From: Theropithecus gelada
Lineage: Eukaryota; Chordata; Mammalia; Primates; Cercopithecidae
Reading direction: 5' to 3'
NCBI RefSeq assembly: GCF_003255815.1
Contig: NC_037673.1
Span: 6,418,908 to 6,482,907, forward strand
Length of the DNA stretch: 64,000 bases
Under the pieces are notes generated by a model, which had not been told where the DNA came from, made no database searches, and was given only the letters and a program-made list of their open reading frames with translations. Positions 41,978 through 52,956 of the stretch are shown one piece after another. A program made the position numbers and the translations under genes. Numbering within the stretch: position 1 is the first letter of the stretch; every line of letters begins with the position of its first letter.

Positions 41978-42300
41978 TTATATATTATTTTACTTATTTT
42001 TATTTTATTTTATTTTCAGATGGAGGTTCGCTCTTGTTCCCCAGGCTGGAGTGCCATGGCGAGATCTAGGCTCACTGCAACCTCCACCTCCCGCGTTCAA
42101 CCAATTCTCCTGCCTCAGCCTCCCAAGTAGCTGGGATTACAGGCATTTACCACCACGCCCGGCTAATTTTTTTCTATTTTTCATAGAGACAGGGTTTCAC
42201 CATGTTGGTCAGGCTGGTCTCGAACTCCTGACCTCAAGTGATCCACCCACCTTGGCCTCCAAAGTACTGGGATTACAGGCGTGAGCCACCACACCCAGCC
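41978..42300 (-). mobile_element. Alu SINE
   Basis: A tail of ttattttattttattttcag, then a full Alu complement ending ccaccacacccagcc. Confidence 0.95.
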
Positions 42301-42362
42301 TATACCATATTTAGAATGTCTTTTCTACCCCAACATTCTCTTTTATGTTTTTTCCCTTATTG

Positions 42363-43235
42363 GCTTTTTTTTTCTTTTTTTTTTTTTTCTTTTTCTTTTT
42401 GTATTTAGGACTTTAATTGAGGTGAAACATATTTTGTGGTGAATGCTGTACTAGTAGGGATTTAACTTGCCAATGCCAAACTTCCAATGCCAAAAACATA
42501 GCTGGTCGGTTTAACAATTTTTTTTTTTTGAGATGGAGTCTTGCTCTGTCGCCCGGGCTGGAGTGCAGTGGCGTGATCTCAGCTCACTGCAAGTTCCGCC
42601 TCCTGTGTTTACACCATTCTCCTGCCTCAGCTTGCTGAATAGCTGGGACTATAGGCACCTGCCACCATGCCCAGCTAATTTTTTTGTATATTTAGATGGT
42701 CTCAATCTCCTGACCTTGTGATCCACCCGCCTCGGCCTCCCAAAGTACTGGGATTACAGGCGTGAGCCACCGTGCCTGGCAACAATTGTTATTTATTCTT
42801 GAATGAACAAATAAATGAGTTTCTAGGCTTTATCTCCTCCACGGATGGTGTCACCCCTTCCTGAATCAGCACATCTCTGTACCTTTTAGGAAGTCTGGTA
42901 GGGTGCACAACCATCCCTCTTTATTCTTTTCCTTTACAGGTTCTGACTATTGTTACACAGTTCCTCTTCCATATTACTCTGAGACTCAACTTGTCTAGTT
43001 CCATTAAAATCTTTGCACTGCTGAATCTTTTCATTTGTGAATACAATAACTCCCACAACATCGTCTGGTCTTGTAAACGTGTTTGTCAGTAAGGTTTTAT
43101 AGTTTTCTCTGTAATCTTGAACATTTACTGTGAAGTTTCTTTCTCGGTTTATTATAGTTTTTTTATTACACATGAGATTTTTCTATGCATTTCTAATTGG
43201 TTCTTTCAGATGTACAGGAAAGTTAATGGTTTTAA
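42363..43235 (-). pseudogene. Candidate retrocopy of an unidentified transcript, split by an Alu
   Basis: On the minus strand the unit ends in a possible ATTAAA signal (in cctcaattaaagtcctaaat) about 15 bases before a long A-rich tail (plus-strand T-run 42366-42400). That is the mark of an L1-mobilised RNA. Upstream, a minus-strand frame of 79 codons is open (42934-43173: TVNVQDYRENYKTLL, PDDVVGVIVFTNEK). I could not identify a parent gene, and it may equally be an unrecognised repeat. The Alu at 42520-42780 inserted later. Confidence 0.35.
42520..42780 (-). mobile_element. Alu SINE (AluY-like) with internal deletion
   Basis: Flanked by aacaatt at 42513-42519 and 42781-42787. About 35 bases of the usual gtagagacggggtttcacc segment are missing between ttgtatatttag and atggtctcaatc. 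Confidence 0.95.
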
Positions 43236-43247
43236 AGATATTGATCT

Positions 43248-43555
43248 TGGCTGGGCACCGTGGCTCATGCCTGTAATCTCAGCACTTTGGGAGGTTGAGG
43301 TGGGTAGATCGCCTGAGGTCAGGAGTTCGAGACCAGCCTGACCAACATGGTGAAACCCTGTCTCTACTAAAAATACAAAATTAGCCAGGCATGGTGTCAG
43401 GTGCCTGTAATCCCAGCTACTTGGGACGCTGAGGCAGGAGAATCACTTGAACCCAGGAGGCAGAGTTTGCAGTGAGCCGAGATCACGCCATTGTACTCCA
43501 GCCTGGGTAACAGAGTGAGACTGTCTCAAAAACAAAACAAAACAAAACAAAACTA
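43248..43555 (+). mobile_element. Alu SINE (AluS-like)
   Basis: Full-length forward Alu from ggctgggcaccgtggctcat to a tail of (aaaac)n. Confidence 0.96.
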
Positions 43556-43671
43556 AGAAATATGTATATATCTTGTCTAGCACGCTGTTCATAGCTGGTG
43601 TTTAAAATATGACAGTTTGTTTAAGTGCTGTTTTCTAAAGACAGTTATGTAGATTTTTAAGAGGCAGTCGC

Positions 43672-44173
43672 AGTGGTTCATTTTATATGTTAACCTAACT
43701 GGGACAAAGAATGCCCAGATAGCTGGTAAGACAGTATTCTGGATGTGTCTGTAGGGGTATTTCTGGAAGCGATTAGCATTGGAATCTGTAGCCAAATGAA
43801 GACTCCCCTCCCCCATGTGGGCAGGCATTGTGCAATTCACAGAGGGCCCAAGTAGAATGAAAAGGCTGAGAAAGGGGGAATTCGTTCTCTGCTTGAGCTG
43901 GAACATCCATCTTCTCCTGCCCTCTGGTATCAGACCTCCTGGCTCCCTCCCTTTTCCCTACCTCACTTCTCAGGCCTTTGGACTCAGAGACTGAATCACA
44001 TCACCAGCTTTCCTGGTTTCCTGGCTTGTAGATTGCAGACAGTCTGACTTCTGGGCCCCCATAATCGCGTGAGCCAATTCCCATAAAAAATCTCTCTCTC
44101 TCTCAAACTCTCTCTCCCATGTATGTTATATATCTTATTGATTCTGTTTCTCTGGAGAACCCTGATTAATACA
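43672..44173 (+). mobile_element. LTR-like repeat, family unassigned
   Basis: tatgttaacctaactgggac, tgcccagatagctggtaaga, gaacatccatcttctcctgc, ataatcgcgtgagccaattc and the end ctggagaaccctgattaata form a familiar primate repeat. I cannot name its subfamily safely. Confidence 0.6.
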
Positions 44174-44675
44174 CAGTCTGAACTCAGAACATCATGCGTG
44201 TCCATGCAGTGAAGACTGTTGCACAAAGTTGCAGAGTGAATGTCAGAAGCAGCCAGAAATTGCTTATCCCTGGGAAAGAGCTGGAATGAAATGCTCCCCA
44301 AGGCTGGCCAACTGTGCCGTGGCTACCTGGCCTCAGGGGAGGAGGCAGCAGTGGGGAGAACCAGGGGTGTGTGAGCAGGGAGGTCCAGGTTTCCTCCAAA
44401 AGAGGAATGTGGAGACAGAATGGAGATGACATTGGGGCTGTTCCTTCCAACTGTTCTGGAATCTGGAAGCCCTCAAGTTGGTGGCTGTGTCTGGCTAAGG
44501 TTCCAGAGGAGCTAAGAAGCAGAAGACAGACCAGTGTTGCCAGTCCCTTTAGAGAAGGAGGGAGCCAGGCTGAGAAAGGGCAAATCTGCTGACCCAGGAC
44601 AGCTGGAAGCTAGGGAGGGACGAGTTCCCGGGCATCACAATGGATGTGACGTGCAATCATCGGAATTGGGGTTTA

Positions 44676-44830
44676 AGGCTGGGCTGCTCAACCTCTGCTG
44701 AGTGCTAAGAATTCTCTGGAATGTTTTCTAAAAACGTGGTTTCACTCTTTTGATCCTAAAGATTATGATGCTGAGAGTCTAGGGGCAAAGCTCCAAGCTT
44801 TCTTTTTAACAAGCTTCCCAGGTAACTTGA
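44676..44830. mobile_element. Possible hAT-Charlie remnant
   Basis: ctgctcaacctctgctgag at one end and aagcttcccaggtaacttg at the other resemble the ends of hAT elements with the acttggggagct motif. Diverged. Confidence 0.4.
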
Positions 44831-45290
44831 AATTAACAAATACTGGTTTAATTTGCATTATCTTTGACAATTTGCAAGTGGGTTCTTAAGTTAACATATT
44901 AAATTGAAAGATGAAACAGGTGTGACGCATTATTCAAGGAAACCCTTCTGTTGCAAAGAATGACTGCTTGGCGCATCTGACCTGTGGTGGTAAAGGCAGG
45001 AAGATGAAATAAAGCACCCAGTGTGTGCGGTGTTTAGCGTGAATGAAGTTAGAAAGAATGAATTCTATGTACAATTTGCCTACATAGCAGCTGCATGAAA
45101 GTGAGTTGGCTTGTGATAGGGCAGCTTAGAAAACCAGATTGGTGGGGGCGAGCGGGTTAAGGGAGGCCAGGGGTCCCCCATGACCTACACTTCCTTTTCC
45201 CTTTGCAACCCCCAACCCGCTACTCCTCCAACCCTCAACCGGGGGAGAGGATGGGCTCCCTGGGGAGGGTTGAATGAGTGGGGAGCATGG

Positions 45291-45342
45291 TGTGTGTGTG
45301 TGTGTGTGGGTGTGTTGGGTTGATGTGTGAGTGTGTGTGAGG
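45291..45342. repeat. (TG)n microsatellite, interrupted
   Basis: gtgtgtgtgtgtgtgtgggtgtg followed by shorter TG runs to about 45342. Confidence 0.95.
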
Positions 45343-45349
45343 TACGTGA

Positions 45350-45582
45350 ATATAAATTCACAGGAAGTTGCGGAAAAGCACCTGTGCCATTTACTCAGTT
45401 TCCCTGATGATTACATTTTACATAACTACACTGCAATGTCAAAACCAGGAAACTAACATTGATACAGTGTGTGTATGGTTTTATGCCATTTTTTCCCTTA
45501 AAATTCTTTTTTCTTTTTAATTATTATGGATATACAAAGAAATGACATGTCATTTCATCACGTGTAAATTTGTGAACATTTT
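45350..45582 (-). mobile_element. Old L1 fragment
   Basis: cacaggaagttgcggaaaag, tcagtttccctgatgattac and aaaaccaggaaactaacatt match old L1 3' sequence in complement. Confidence 0.55.
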
Positions 45583-45591
45583 AACTCAGAG

Positions 45592-45790
45592 CGAGGGTCC
45601 ACAGACTGTGGCCTGAGCGCCAAATCCAGCTGGCCCCTGGCTTTTGCGAATAAAGATAAAGTCTCGGAACAGGGCCGTGCTCGTTCATTTGCATATTGTT
45701 CGCGGCTGCTTTTCATTCCGGTAGTGGAGCTGAGTAGTTGTGATGCTGGCAAAGCCTCAAATGTTTCCCTTTTGGCCCTTTATAGGAAAA
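45592..45790 (+). mobile_element. hAT-Charlie-type element
   Basis: gggtccacagactgtggcct, gagctgagtagttgtgatgc and tggccctttataggaaaagc follow the same consensus as the copy at 48175. The family is recognised by its ttggcaaactatggcc layout. The exact name is not assigned. Confidence 0.6.
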
Positions 45791-45854
45791 GCTTGTTGAT
45801 CCATGATTCACTGGATTTTTTTTCAATCTAAAAAAAAACCTTGGGGTCCCTATA

Positions 45855-45985
45855 TTCTAGCCCTTTTATTTGATAGAGGAGGAAGCTAAGCTCAGGGCAG
45901 ACAGAGGACATGCCCTGGGTCACACGCCAGTCAGCACCAAGTAAATCTATGACCAGGGTCTCCTGGCCTCCCTGCCGTTCTGGCC
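45855..45985. repeat. MIR/L2-like remnant
   Basis: gatagaggaggaagctaagc, then gggtcacacgccagtc, resembles the complement of the MIR core. Weak. Confidence 0.4.
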
Positions 45986-46848
45986 TCAGCAGGACACTCA
46001 ACTGGCCACTGGACCATTAAACTGGATTTTATATTTTGAGCATGTTTGGGAGTTGGGCAGTTGGGTAAGGTAGTTTTATGTCCTCAATACAAATATTTCT
46101 TCTAAATTTCTTTTGCAGCTTGAATTCCACTGGGCAATCTGCTTATTTTCTTATTTGAGTAAAAGAGAATGTGTATTACAGCATTAGAAATGGTGAAATG
46201 AGGCCATAGACCAGGACTGCAACCTCAGTGTCCCTGGGCAGCCGATGGAAATGAGCGAAGCAGGAGAGGAACCTGCCTTGGGGGGCTGCAGGGCAGGGTG
46301 GGGGCTGTGGCAAAGGGCATGCCCGAGGTGAAGGGCAGCAGCCACCCAGCTCCAGTTCATTGTTCCTATGTATGAATGCATGGCAAGAGTGGCCAGACTG
46401 GATTTTCAAGTGACCTTTTCTAATATTTAAATGTTAGCAATGACTTAAACAATTCACAGACCCTGAGCAGTTCAGCGTTGGCCCCAGGTTTCCCATTTAC
46501 CACAGTTTACTCTTGGTTTGGCCTCAGGGATCTTACGAATATGAACCATCAGAGTCAAGGACAGGGATGGTGTCCTTGACTTGACTGTGAGAGGACAGGG
46601 ATGGTGAAGATCCCCATCGCCTCTCCAGTTCAGTCTCTGGTGGACGAACGGTCATCTTCACAGGTGCACCATGACCCAGCGTTTCTGCACGCGCTCATCT
46701 ACCGCTGGGTGAACTCCCAAGGAAGCCGATGGCTCAGGCTGTACTGACCCCTCCCAGGGAAACAGTTGATCCCCTAAGACCTTACGAAATACACTTCCTA
46801 AATACAAGAGCTGTCATACCCTCAGGTTTGTAGGCATGACCAACACAC

Positions 46849-47048
46849 TTAGTGTTCTCAATGGGGGAACACTTGGTAATACTGAAGACATTTTTGATTG
46901 TCACAACTGGGGGCCTGCTGCTGGCAGCCAGGGTGGAACCGGGGGATGCTGCTAAACACCCTACAATGTACAGCACAGCCCCCACCCCCAATAAAAGACA
47001 GTTTTTCTCTGGCCCCGAAACTCAGTGGTGCCCAAGTTGAGAGACCTT
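46849..47048 (+). mobile_element. MER20 hAT-Charlie element
   Basis: gtgttctcaatgggggaaca, gattgtcacaactgggggcc, gatgctgctaaacaccctac and aagttgagagacct match MER20 in forward orientation. Confidence 0.85.
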
Positions 47049-47772
47049 GATCTAGAGCAATGAACCAGACAATTGTGATTAAAGATGAAGTGGTCCAAAA
47101 AAGCACAGGCCAGTGTTCAGTGACACTGAACGTGGTTGGTGGGCTCTAGATATTCAGCCAAATTCAGGATTTCCTAACCTGCTGTGGGTGATGTGCTCAG
47201 AGCCCATCAGGAAAGGTTGGTAGAGCAGAGAAACCTGGCCCAGAGCGATTCTGCACTGGCACAGATGCACAGTTGGCAGCAAGGAGGAGGGAGTGGCGCC
47301 CCTCAAGGGACCCTTAGGAACTGGCTCCTGAGCCCCTTTGGAATTTTAATTCTCTGAATGAAAATGCCCATTATTTTGGAAAGGATTTGCTTAAACTTCT
47401 TATGTGAAAACAATGATATTGCAGGGATCAGTTTGTTGAAAGTGAAAGCAAGAAATCCAACACAAAGAGTAAATTGCCTTTTATCTACATGTGAGCAGAA
47501 TGCTGGAGGGAGGATCTGACTCTCCGGAACTCATGTATTACTGTGTGCCCAGTTCTGCCTGTCTGCAGGATTTCATCACACTTTGTGCAAGAAACCGAAG
47601 TGGGAGGAGAAGAAACATTTCAGTTCAGCCCATTTTTCCATTCTCACTAAGTTTGTACTGTGAGAAGTAATAGAAAATTTTTCTTTGACTTACATACTGC
47701 CAGTGAGACAAGGAAGTCATTTGAGGAAAATGTAATGGAAAAAGGAATTTCATCCACTTCCCCAAGAAAATC

Positions 47773-47818
47773 ACTGTGTGTGTGTGTGTGTGTGTGTGCG
47801 CGCGCACGCGTGCACGCA
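47773..47818. repeat. (TG)n(CG)n alternating purine-pyrimidine tract
   Basis: ctgtgtgtgtgtgtgtgtgt runs into gcgcgcgcacgcgtgcacgc, an uninterrupted purine-pyrimidine alternation of about 45 bases with several retained CpGs. Confidence 0.95.
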
Positions 47819-48034
47819 AGTGCCTGCACTGATTACAGAAAAGGTGTGAAAGAAAAAATCTTTCCATTGGAGCTTCAAACAAGCCAAATATTAACTGTTT
47901 ACTTACTGGCTATTTAGCAACAGTTTTTGGGTTTTTCAAGGATGGCTCTCTGTACGGAGGAGTAACTTGAATCAGTACAGCTGATCACGATATCAGCCTT
48001 TAATTTCCAACATTAGCTTGAATCCTGTTTCTGA

Positions 48035-48150
48035 TTATAAATATTATGTACATGTTCATTATAGCACACTTGGAACATACAGAACAATTATAAAGAAGAG
48101 GATCAAAACTACCTGGAATCCTGACATTGACAGATAAACCACTGTTAAGC
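48035..48150. repeat. Ancient interspersed repeat, unassigned
   Basis: tattatgtacatgttcatta to gataaaccactgttaagcac resembles the fragment at 14180-14360, probably of the same old family. Confidence 0.35.
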
Positions 48151-48174
48151 ACTGGTATATTTTAGGGCATGACT

Positions 48175-48362
48175 TAGTAAACTATGGCCCGTTGGCCAAA
48201 TCTGACCTGTTGCCTGTTTTTATAAAGTGTTACTGGAACTCAGCTATGTTCATTACTTTTTGTATACTGTTTTCAAGATATAATGTCGAGAGACTGTGTG
48301 GTTGCAAAGCTTAACATATGGACTATCTGGCCTTTTATAGAAAAACGTTTGCCAATCTCTGC
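48175..48362 (+). mobile_element. hAT-Charlie-type element, second copy
   Basis: taaactatggcccgttggcc, ctgacctgttgcctgttttt and gaaaaacgtttgccaatctc; the same family as 45592-45790, and better preserved at its ends. Confidence 0.65.
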
Positions 48363-48378
48363 TTAGGGAAGTCTTTAT

Positions 48379-48408
48379 CGTGTGTGTGTGTGTGTGTGTG
48401 TGTGTGTT
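48379..48408. repeat. (GT)n microsatellite
   Basis: cgtgtgtgtgtgtgtgtgtg run of about 28 bases, directly after the hAT fossil. Confidence 0.95.
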
Positions 48409-50361
48409 GCACATATGATAGACCCATTAAGTTGATAGGTTCGGTAATCACAGTGAGAAATCTCTAGGAAGAACAAGTTTCAAGTTTTCTGGGGACATAA
48501 TGAATGGTTTTGGCAATGCTGAGTGTAGGAGAGTTGGGCGGGTGTTCCCAGGGGAAGCAGGAGCATGGTCTGAGCTGGGGCAGAGGTCCAGAGCTACAGC
48601 CTTGCTTGGTAATGGTGGAAGCTGTGGACACACAGGAGGACAAATGTTCAGGGAGAAAGAAAAAGATCAAAGTTGGCTATGGGGAATATGGTGTGGTGAG
48701 CTGTTCTTATGCAGGAAAGGGAGGATGAGAGAGGGAGAAGAGGGAGAAGGCAAGGAGCCTTGAATCCCTTGTGGAGGATGGTGCCCAGCAGTGACAAAGG
48801 CTTCAGAGAGGAGGACTGAGCTTATGGGTGTGAAAGGGCCCCTGGGTTTGAAAATCGGCAGGTAGTTATGACTCCTGTGCTCACACACAACAGAAACACG
48901 GAAACACTCACCAGAGTGGGGTGGGGAGGGAGTACGGGGGAGCCAGTACGTTCTGGAAGGTAATGGGTGTTTCATGGGATTAAAAGAAGGGCTAACAATT
49001 TTGTAATATGCATAAAAATCCACCTTGAAAAGAGCTCAACTATTGTGCCAAATTCCCTTTTATAATTACAAAAGTATTTGATTTGGTAGCATTGGTTACT
49101 GGAAAGTTTTTATTTCCATCATTTAAACATAGACCTAAATATAATCTTATCAGCGATTTATGGTTTTTTTTGAATAAAGATGCTGCTGCGTCTATATAAG
49201 AAATTTTAATATGGTCTTGTTTATCAGCTTATATATAGGCTATGTTGCCTCATTGTGCAGGTAAATAAAATCTGTATTTTTAATTGCTGTAGGAATCACA
49301 AACCCTCGGGAAATAAATTAGAATATGAATCAGTCTACAAAGTCAATAATTGCAACCCAGTTTTGCATAAATTTGTATTTTCACATGTAGGTTGGCCTAG
49401 AGATGCACGTGTTGAGCATCTTAAATTTCAGGCAGTAAATGCTTGCTTTCCAAAAGGCATAGAAATAGCTTAAAGTTTAATGAATAATCTCCCAGTTTCC
49501 AGTAAATTAGAACAGATGCCAATGTTTTGGATGTTTTGTAATTTAGGACCACCTTGTCGGGTAGTTATGTGATTTTTAACAGTTCAGTCATTTTTCTTAG
49601 CTCAGGTTTTACAGGAATAGTAGGTTTCTTTTTTTTCTTTTTTATCACTCCCAACCAAGGACAGTGGCCTCAGGGGTATCTCTTGTTGAGAGGAGGAATG
49701 AGGGGGAGGGGAGTCAAAGGCCTCGGCTGAAGGAAAGGCCATTGTGGGGGGATGGGAGAGAGGGAAACAGTGTGGTTGGGGAAAGAAGATAGCAGGAGGT
49801 TTTGAAGAAGACCTCTGAAGAGGTAAATGCCTTTACTTTAACAGCAAGAGCCTATTTCTAACATTCACCCTGCAGCCAATAGGCCCTGGCTTTTCTAATG
49901 GATGCACACACGGTGGAGTTTGCTGGGTCAGGATGGGGAGAACCACAGAGCCTTGGTCCTCTGAGGATGCCTTTCTGCTGTGTCTTTCTGCAGATGTCTT
50001 TCTGCAGATTAGCAGATGCCTTTCTGCTATGTCTCCTCTACTACATTTCAGGTTGAAATTGCTATTCTTGAAGTGACTTGACAATCAAATCAATGATCTC
50101 CCTGAAATCAGACCACAGGAAAAGAAGCAAATGACAATTAGCTGGTCGGAGAAGGGTCTCTCTTGACAAGCTCTTTTATGGAGAGGAAAATATGATTTCA
50201 GAGACTTTCCTCCTAGAAGATTCCCTTATGTCTCCTTGGCTAGAACTGCTTACCTGTTTCTGCTTCGTCTGGGGATGATCCCACCTTTTCTCCCATTAAG
50301 AGACCCCTGTCTGGTGGATGAACCACATTGGGGTTCAGTTGCTAAAGGAGGAGGTGGAAAT

Positions 50362-51428
50362 GAACTATGGTTTGAATGTGTCCCCTCTGAAATTCATATG
50401 TTAGAACTTAATTGCCAACGTAATAGTATTAAGAGGTGGGGCCTTTAGGAGGTGATGAAGTCATGAGGCAGATCCCTGATGGATGGGATGAGGACAAGGA
50501 TTGAGAAAGTGGATTTTCTCTCTTCCACCACATGAGGATGCTGCCATGGGGAGATGCGATGGATGGTGCAGCCCTCACTGTAACGTCTAAGGTTCTTGCC
50601 TAGCCACACCAAAGAATTGGAGTGGCGGCTGACCGCGGCGAGTGATAGAGACACAGACCGATAGAGAGAAAAAGCTGTAGGCTTTATAAGCAGAGTGAAA
50701 GTACAAAGCTTCCATGGTGTGGAAGGGGTCCTGAACAGGTAGCCAGAGTTAGATCATATGAATGCCTTTTAAACTCTTTAAGGCAGGAAATACGCCTTAA
50801 AGAAGATGTTACCAGAGTGAGAAACAAAGACAATTAACCATTTATGACATGTTTCAGATCTTGAGGAAAACCGGAATTGCAACTTAGGTTTTATCTATTT
50901 TATGACCTTGCAGTGGCATGGCAAAGGAGACGGGATCTCACAGGACTTTACAAAGTATGTTTACAAGGAACTGGAATTAGGAGTATAGATAAGGTCCACT
51001 GGTCACAGAAAAAAGGGCAATTAACATTCCTTTTACTTTAGTTTCCGGGGGGGAAGAGGAAGGGAGAGAGGGAGAAAGGACACAGGGAAACTTACAGCAA
51101 AATTTTCGCTGTTTATAGCTTTCTTGGGGAAGAAAACACATGCACAAATCCGGGTGTTAGGAATATTTTAAGCATATATCTTCAATATTATTCATCCGGG
51201 AATGAACGAAGTCCTGATGCAGGAAATGAGTGAGTTTCACAGCTTTCTGAGCCCCTGCTCAACCCAGGAAGCCCAGCTCACCCCTCCTCTCATCACCAGA
51301 CACTGAGCCTGCTAGTGCCTTGACCTTGGACTTCCCAGCCTCCAGAACTGTGAGCAATACATTTCTATTTCTGTTTATAAATTATAGCTATCATGTATTT
51401 GGTTATAGTAGCACAGACAGCCTAAGAA
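50362..51428 (+). mobile_element. MaLR LTR split by an ERV solo LTR
   Basis: The left part has ctatggtttgaatgtgtccc, aagaggtggggcctttagga and cagccctcac. The right part has cagacactgagcctgctagt, cttcccagcctccagaactg and a diverged 3' end. They rejoin in register when 50579-51296 is removed. Confidence 0.78.
50579..51292 (-). mobile_element. Solo ERV LTR (ERV1-like), 714 bp, TG...CA with 4-bp duplication
   Basis: The segment starts TGTAACG and ends CTCTCA. It is flanked by TCAC at 50575-50578 and 51293-51296, as produced by a retroviral integrase with a 4-bp stagger (typical of gamma/ERV1 types). In complement it has a TATA-like cttataaagcc followed by a pyrimidine-rich stretch, favouring minus orientation. 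No internal gag-pol-env lies beside it, so it is a solo LTR left by recombination. The subfamily is not recognised. Confidence 0.75.
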
Positions 51429-51564
51429 TGTTTTTGGGGCAGGCAGTGAACAGTGTGTGCCTCAGTAATTTAATTGCGCATTTTGTGTAATGCACAGATG
51501 TCATCTTCAGCAATGAGTCATTACAATGAGGCATAAGGAAGAGGATTTCCTTGATAGCCGGTAA

Positions 51565-51746
51565 CCTTCCCTGAGGGTTTGCTTCCATGTGTGCCTTCCA
51601 TCCTCACTTTTCAGGGCTTCCAAGTAGCCTTCCCTGAGGGTTTGCTTCCATGTGTGCCTTCCATCCTCACTTTTAGGGCTTCCAAGTAGCCTTCCCTGAG
51701 GGTTTGCTTCCATGTGTGCCTTCCATCCTCACTTTTCAGGGCTTCC
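51565..51746. repeat. Three-copy minisatellite, 62-63 bp unit
   Basis: Units start at 51565, 51628 and 51690 with ccttccctgagggtttgctt. They differ almost only by one C deletion in the second copy. The minus-strand reading frame across it repeats a 21-residue block but has no gene context. Confidence 0.95.
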
Positions 51747-52099
51747 TGGCTTAGATAGGAAGAAGTGCATCACACTCATGAAGATGCCCACTTTGATTGG
51801 TGGACAGCTTGGCACCTGGTTTCTTACCAACTCACTGTCCTGGTAGGGAAGATTGTTTATAACGTGAGAAATGTAGGCGTCTTCATGGTTAGGAGCTGCA
51901 CAATGACCTGGAAATTCAACACACCTTTCACTGTTGTGAATGCCAGCTCTCCACTGTGACAGAAAGAAGTGGAGACACCCCCTTTGCTTGGTGTGTTTGA
52001 CATACTCCTTGTATCTAAGTTACCAAGACACACAACTGATAGCAGATTCATTATGAAGTTCCCCCCGAGAGAATGTTCTTTTCATGAGGACCTATTCAT

Positions 52100-52200
52100 G
52101 AATACCTATTTCATGTATAGAAGCACTGAGGCACCAGGAAATTCAGCAACTTGCCAAAGTCACAGAGTAAGAGACGAATGAGGATTTGAGGCAGGCAGGG
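52100..52200 (-). repeat. Possible MIR remnant
   Basis: cactgaggcaccaggaaatt, then caacttgccaaagtcacaga, is the complement of the MIR core. Confidence 0.5.
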
Positions 52201-52330
52201 AAGTTTGTCCTGCCCAGATTCCTATTTATTTGTGTGCCCACTTAATAGGCATTAAAGAATGATGCTCACCTGTGTGTCAAAAATGTGCTAGGATTGTAGA
52301 CGGCCTCAGATGTCCCAATCTCACCTTCTC

Positions 52331-52410
52331 GAACTCCCAACCTCAGGCGATCTGCCTGCCTCAGCCTCCCAAAGTGTTGGGATTACAGGCATGAGCCACC
52401 GTGCCCAGCA
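52331..52410 (-). mobile_element. 80-bp tailless Alu 5' fragment with target-site duplication
   Basis: Only the first 80 bases of an Alu are present in complement (gaactcccaacctcaggcga to gtgcccagca). They are flanked by ccaatc[tc]caccttctc at 52315-52330 and 52411-52426, with one mismatch in 16. There is no A-tail or T-run. Confidence 0.85.
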
Positions 52411-52524
52411 CCAATCCCACCTTCTCTTCAGAACTCTTCTGAGATTTCTCTGATGCCCTAGTTGGGAATAATCATGTTTTTCTCCTCTGCACTCTCATGA
52501 TATATCATCTGTATCCCTCTCATG

Positions 52525-52956
52525 CATGGAATTGTGTCCTTCTAAATGATACTTTGATGTCTTAGCCCTGGAGCCTGTGAATGTGACTTTAGAAATAGGG
52601 TCTTTGCAGATGCCACCAAGTTAAGATGAGGGTGGGCCCTAATCCAGTGATTGGCATCCTTTTGAAAAGGCAAGTGAGGGGAGAGTGACTCAGAGACCCA
52701 GAGAGGAGAACCCTATGTGAAGAGGGAGGCAGAGATTGATGCGTCTCCGGTCAAGGGACGCCAAGCCCTGCTGGCAGCCACCAGAGGCTGGAGAGAGGTC
52801 TGGGACACAGCCTCCCCCAGAACGCATGAAAGGAACCAGCCCTGCTGCCACCTTGAGTTCTAACTCCAGTCTCCAGAATGGTGATAGAAAAAGTATCTGT
52901 TCTTCAAGCCACCCAGTTACTGGCAATTTGTTACGCAGCCCTAGGGAACTAATGAA
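52525..52956 (+). mobile_element. MLT1 LTR (ERVL-MaLR)
   Basis: gggtctttgcagatgccacc, aagttaagatgagggtgggc and gccacccagttactggcaat are MLT1 landmarks. Similar to 39090-39561. Confidence 0.78.

Noticed and set aside
50579..51292. Promoter role of the solo LTR for a local transcript
   Set aside because: A TATA-like string is visible, but no transcript, splice donor or gene next to it can be supported.
51507..51713. Minus-strand ORF with repeated EDGRHTWKQTLREGY blocks
   Set aside because: The repetition comes from the 63-bp minisatellite. No gene signals surround it.
51565..51746. CRISPR-like array
   Set aside because: Units are contiguous with no unique spacers, and the host is a primate nuclear genome.
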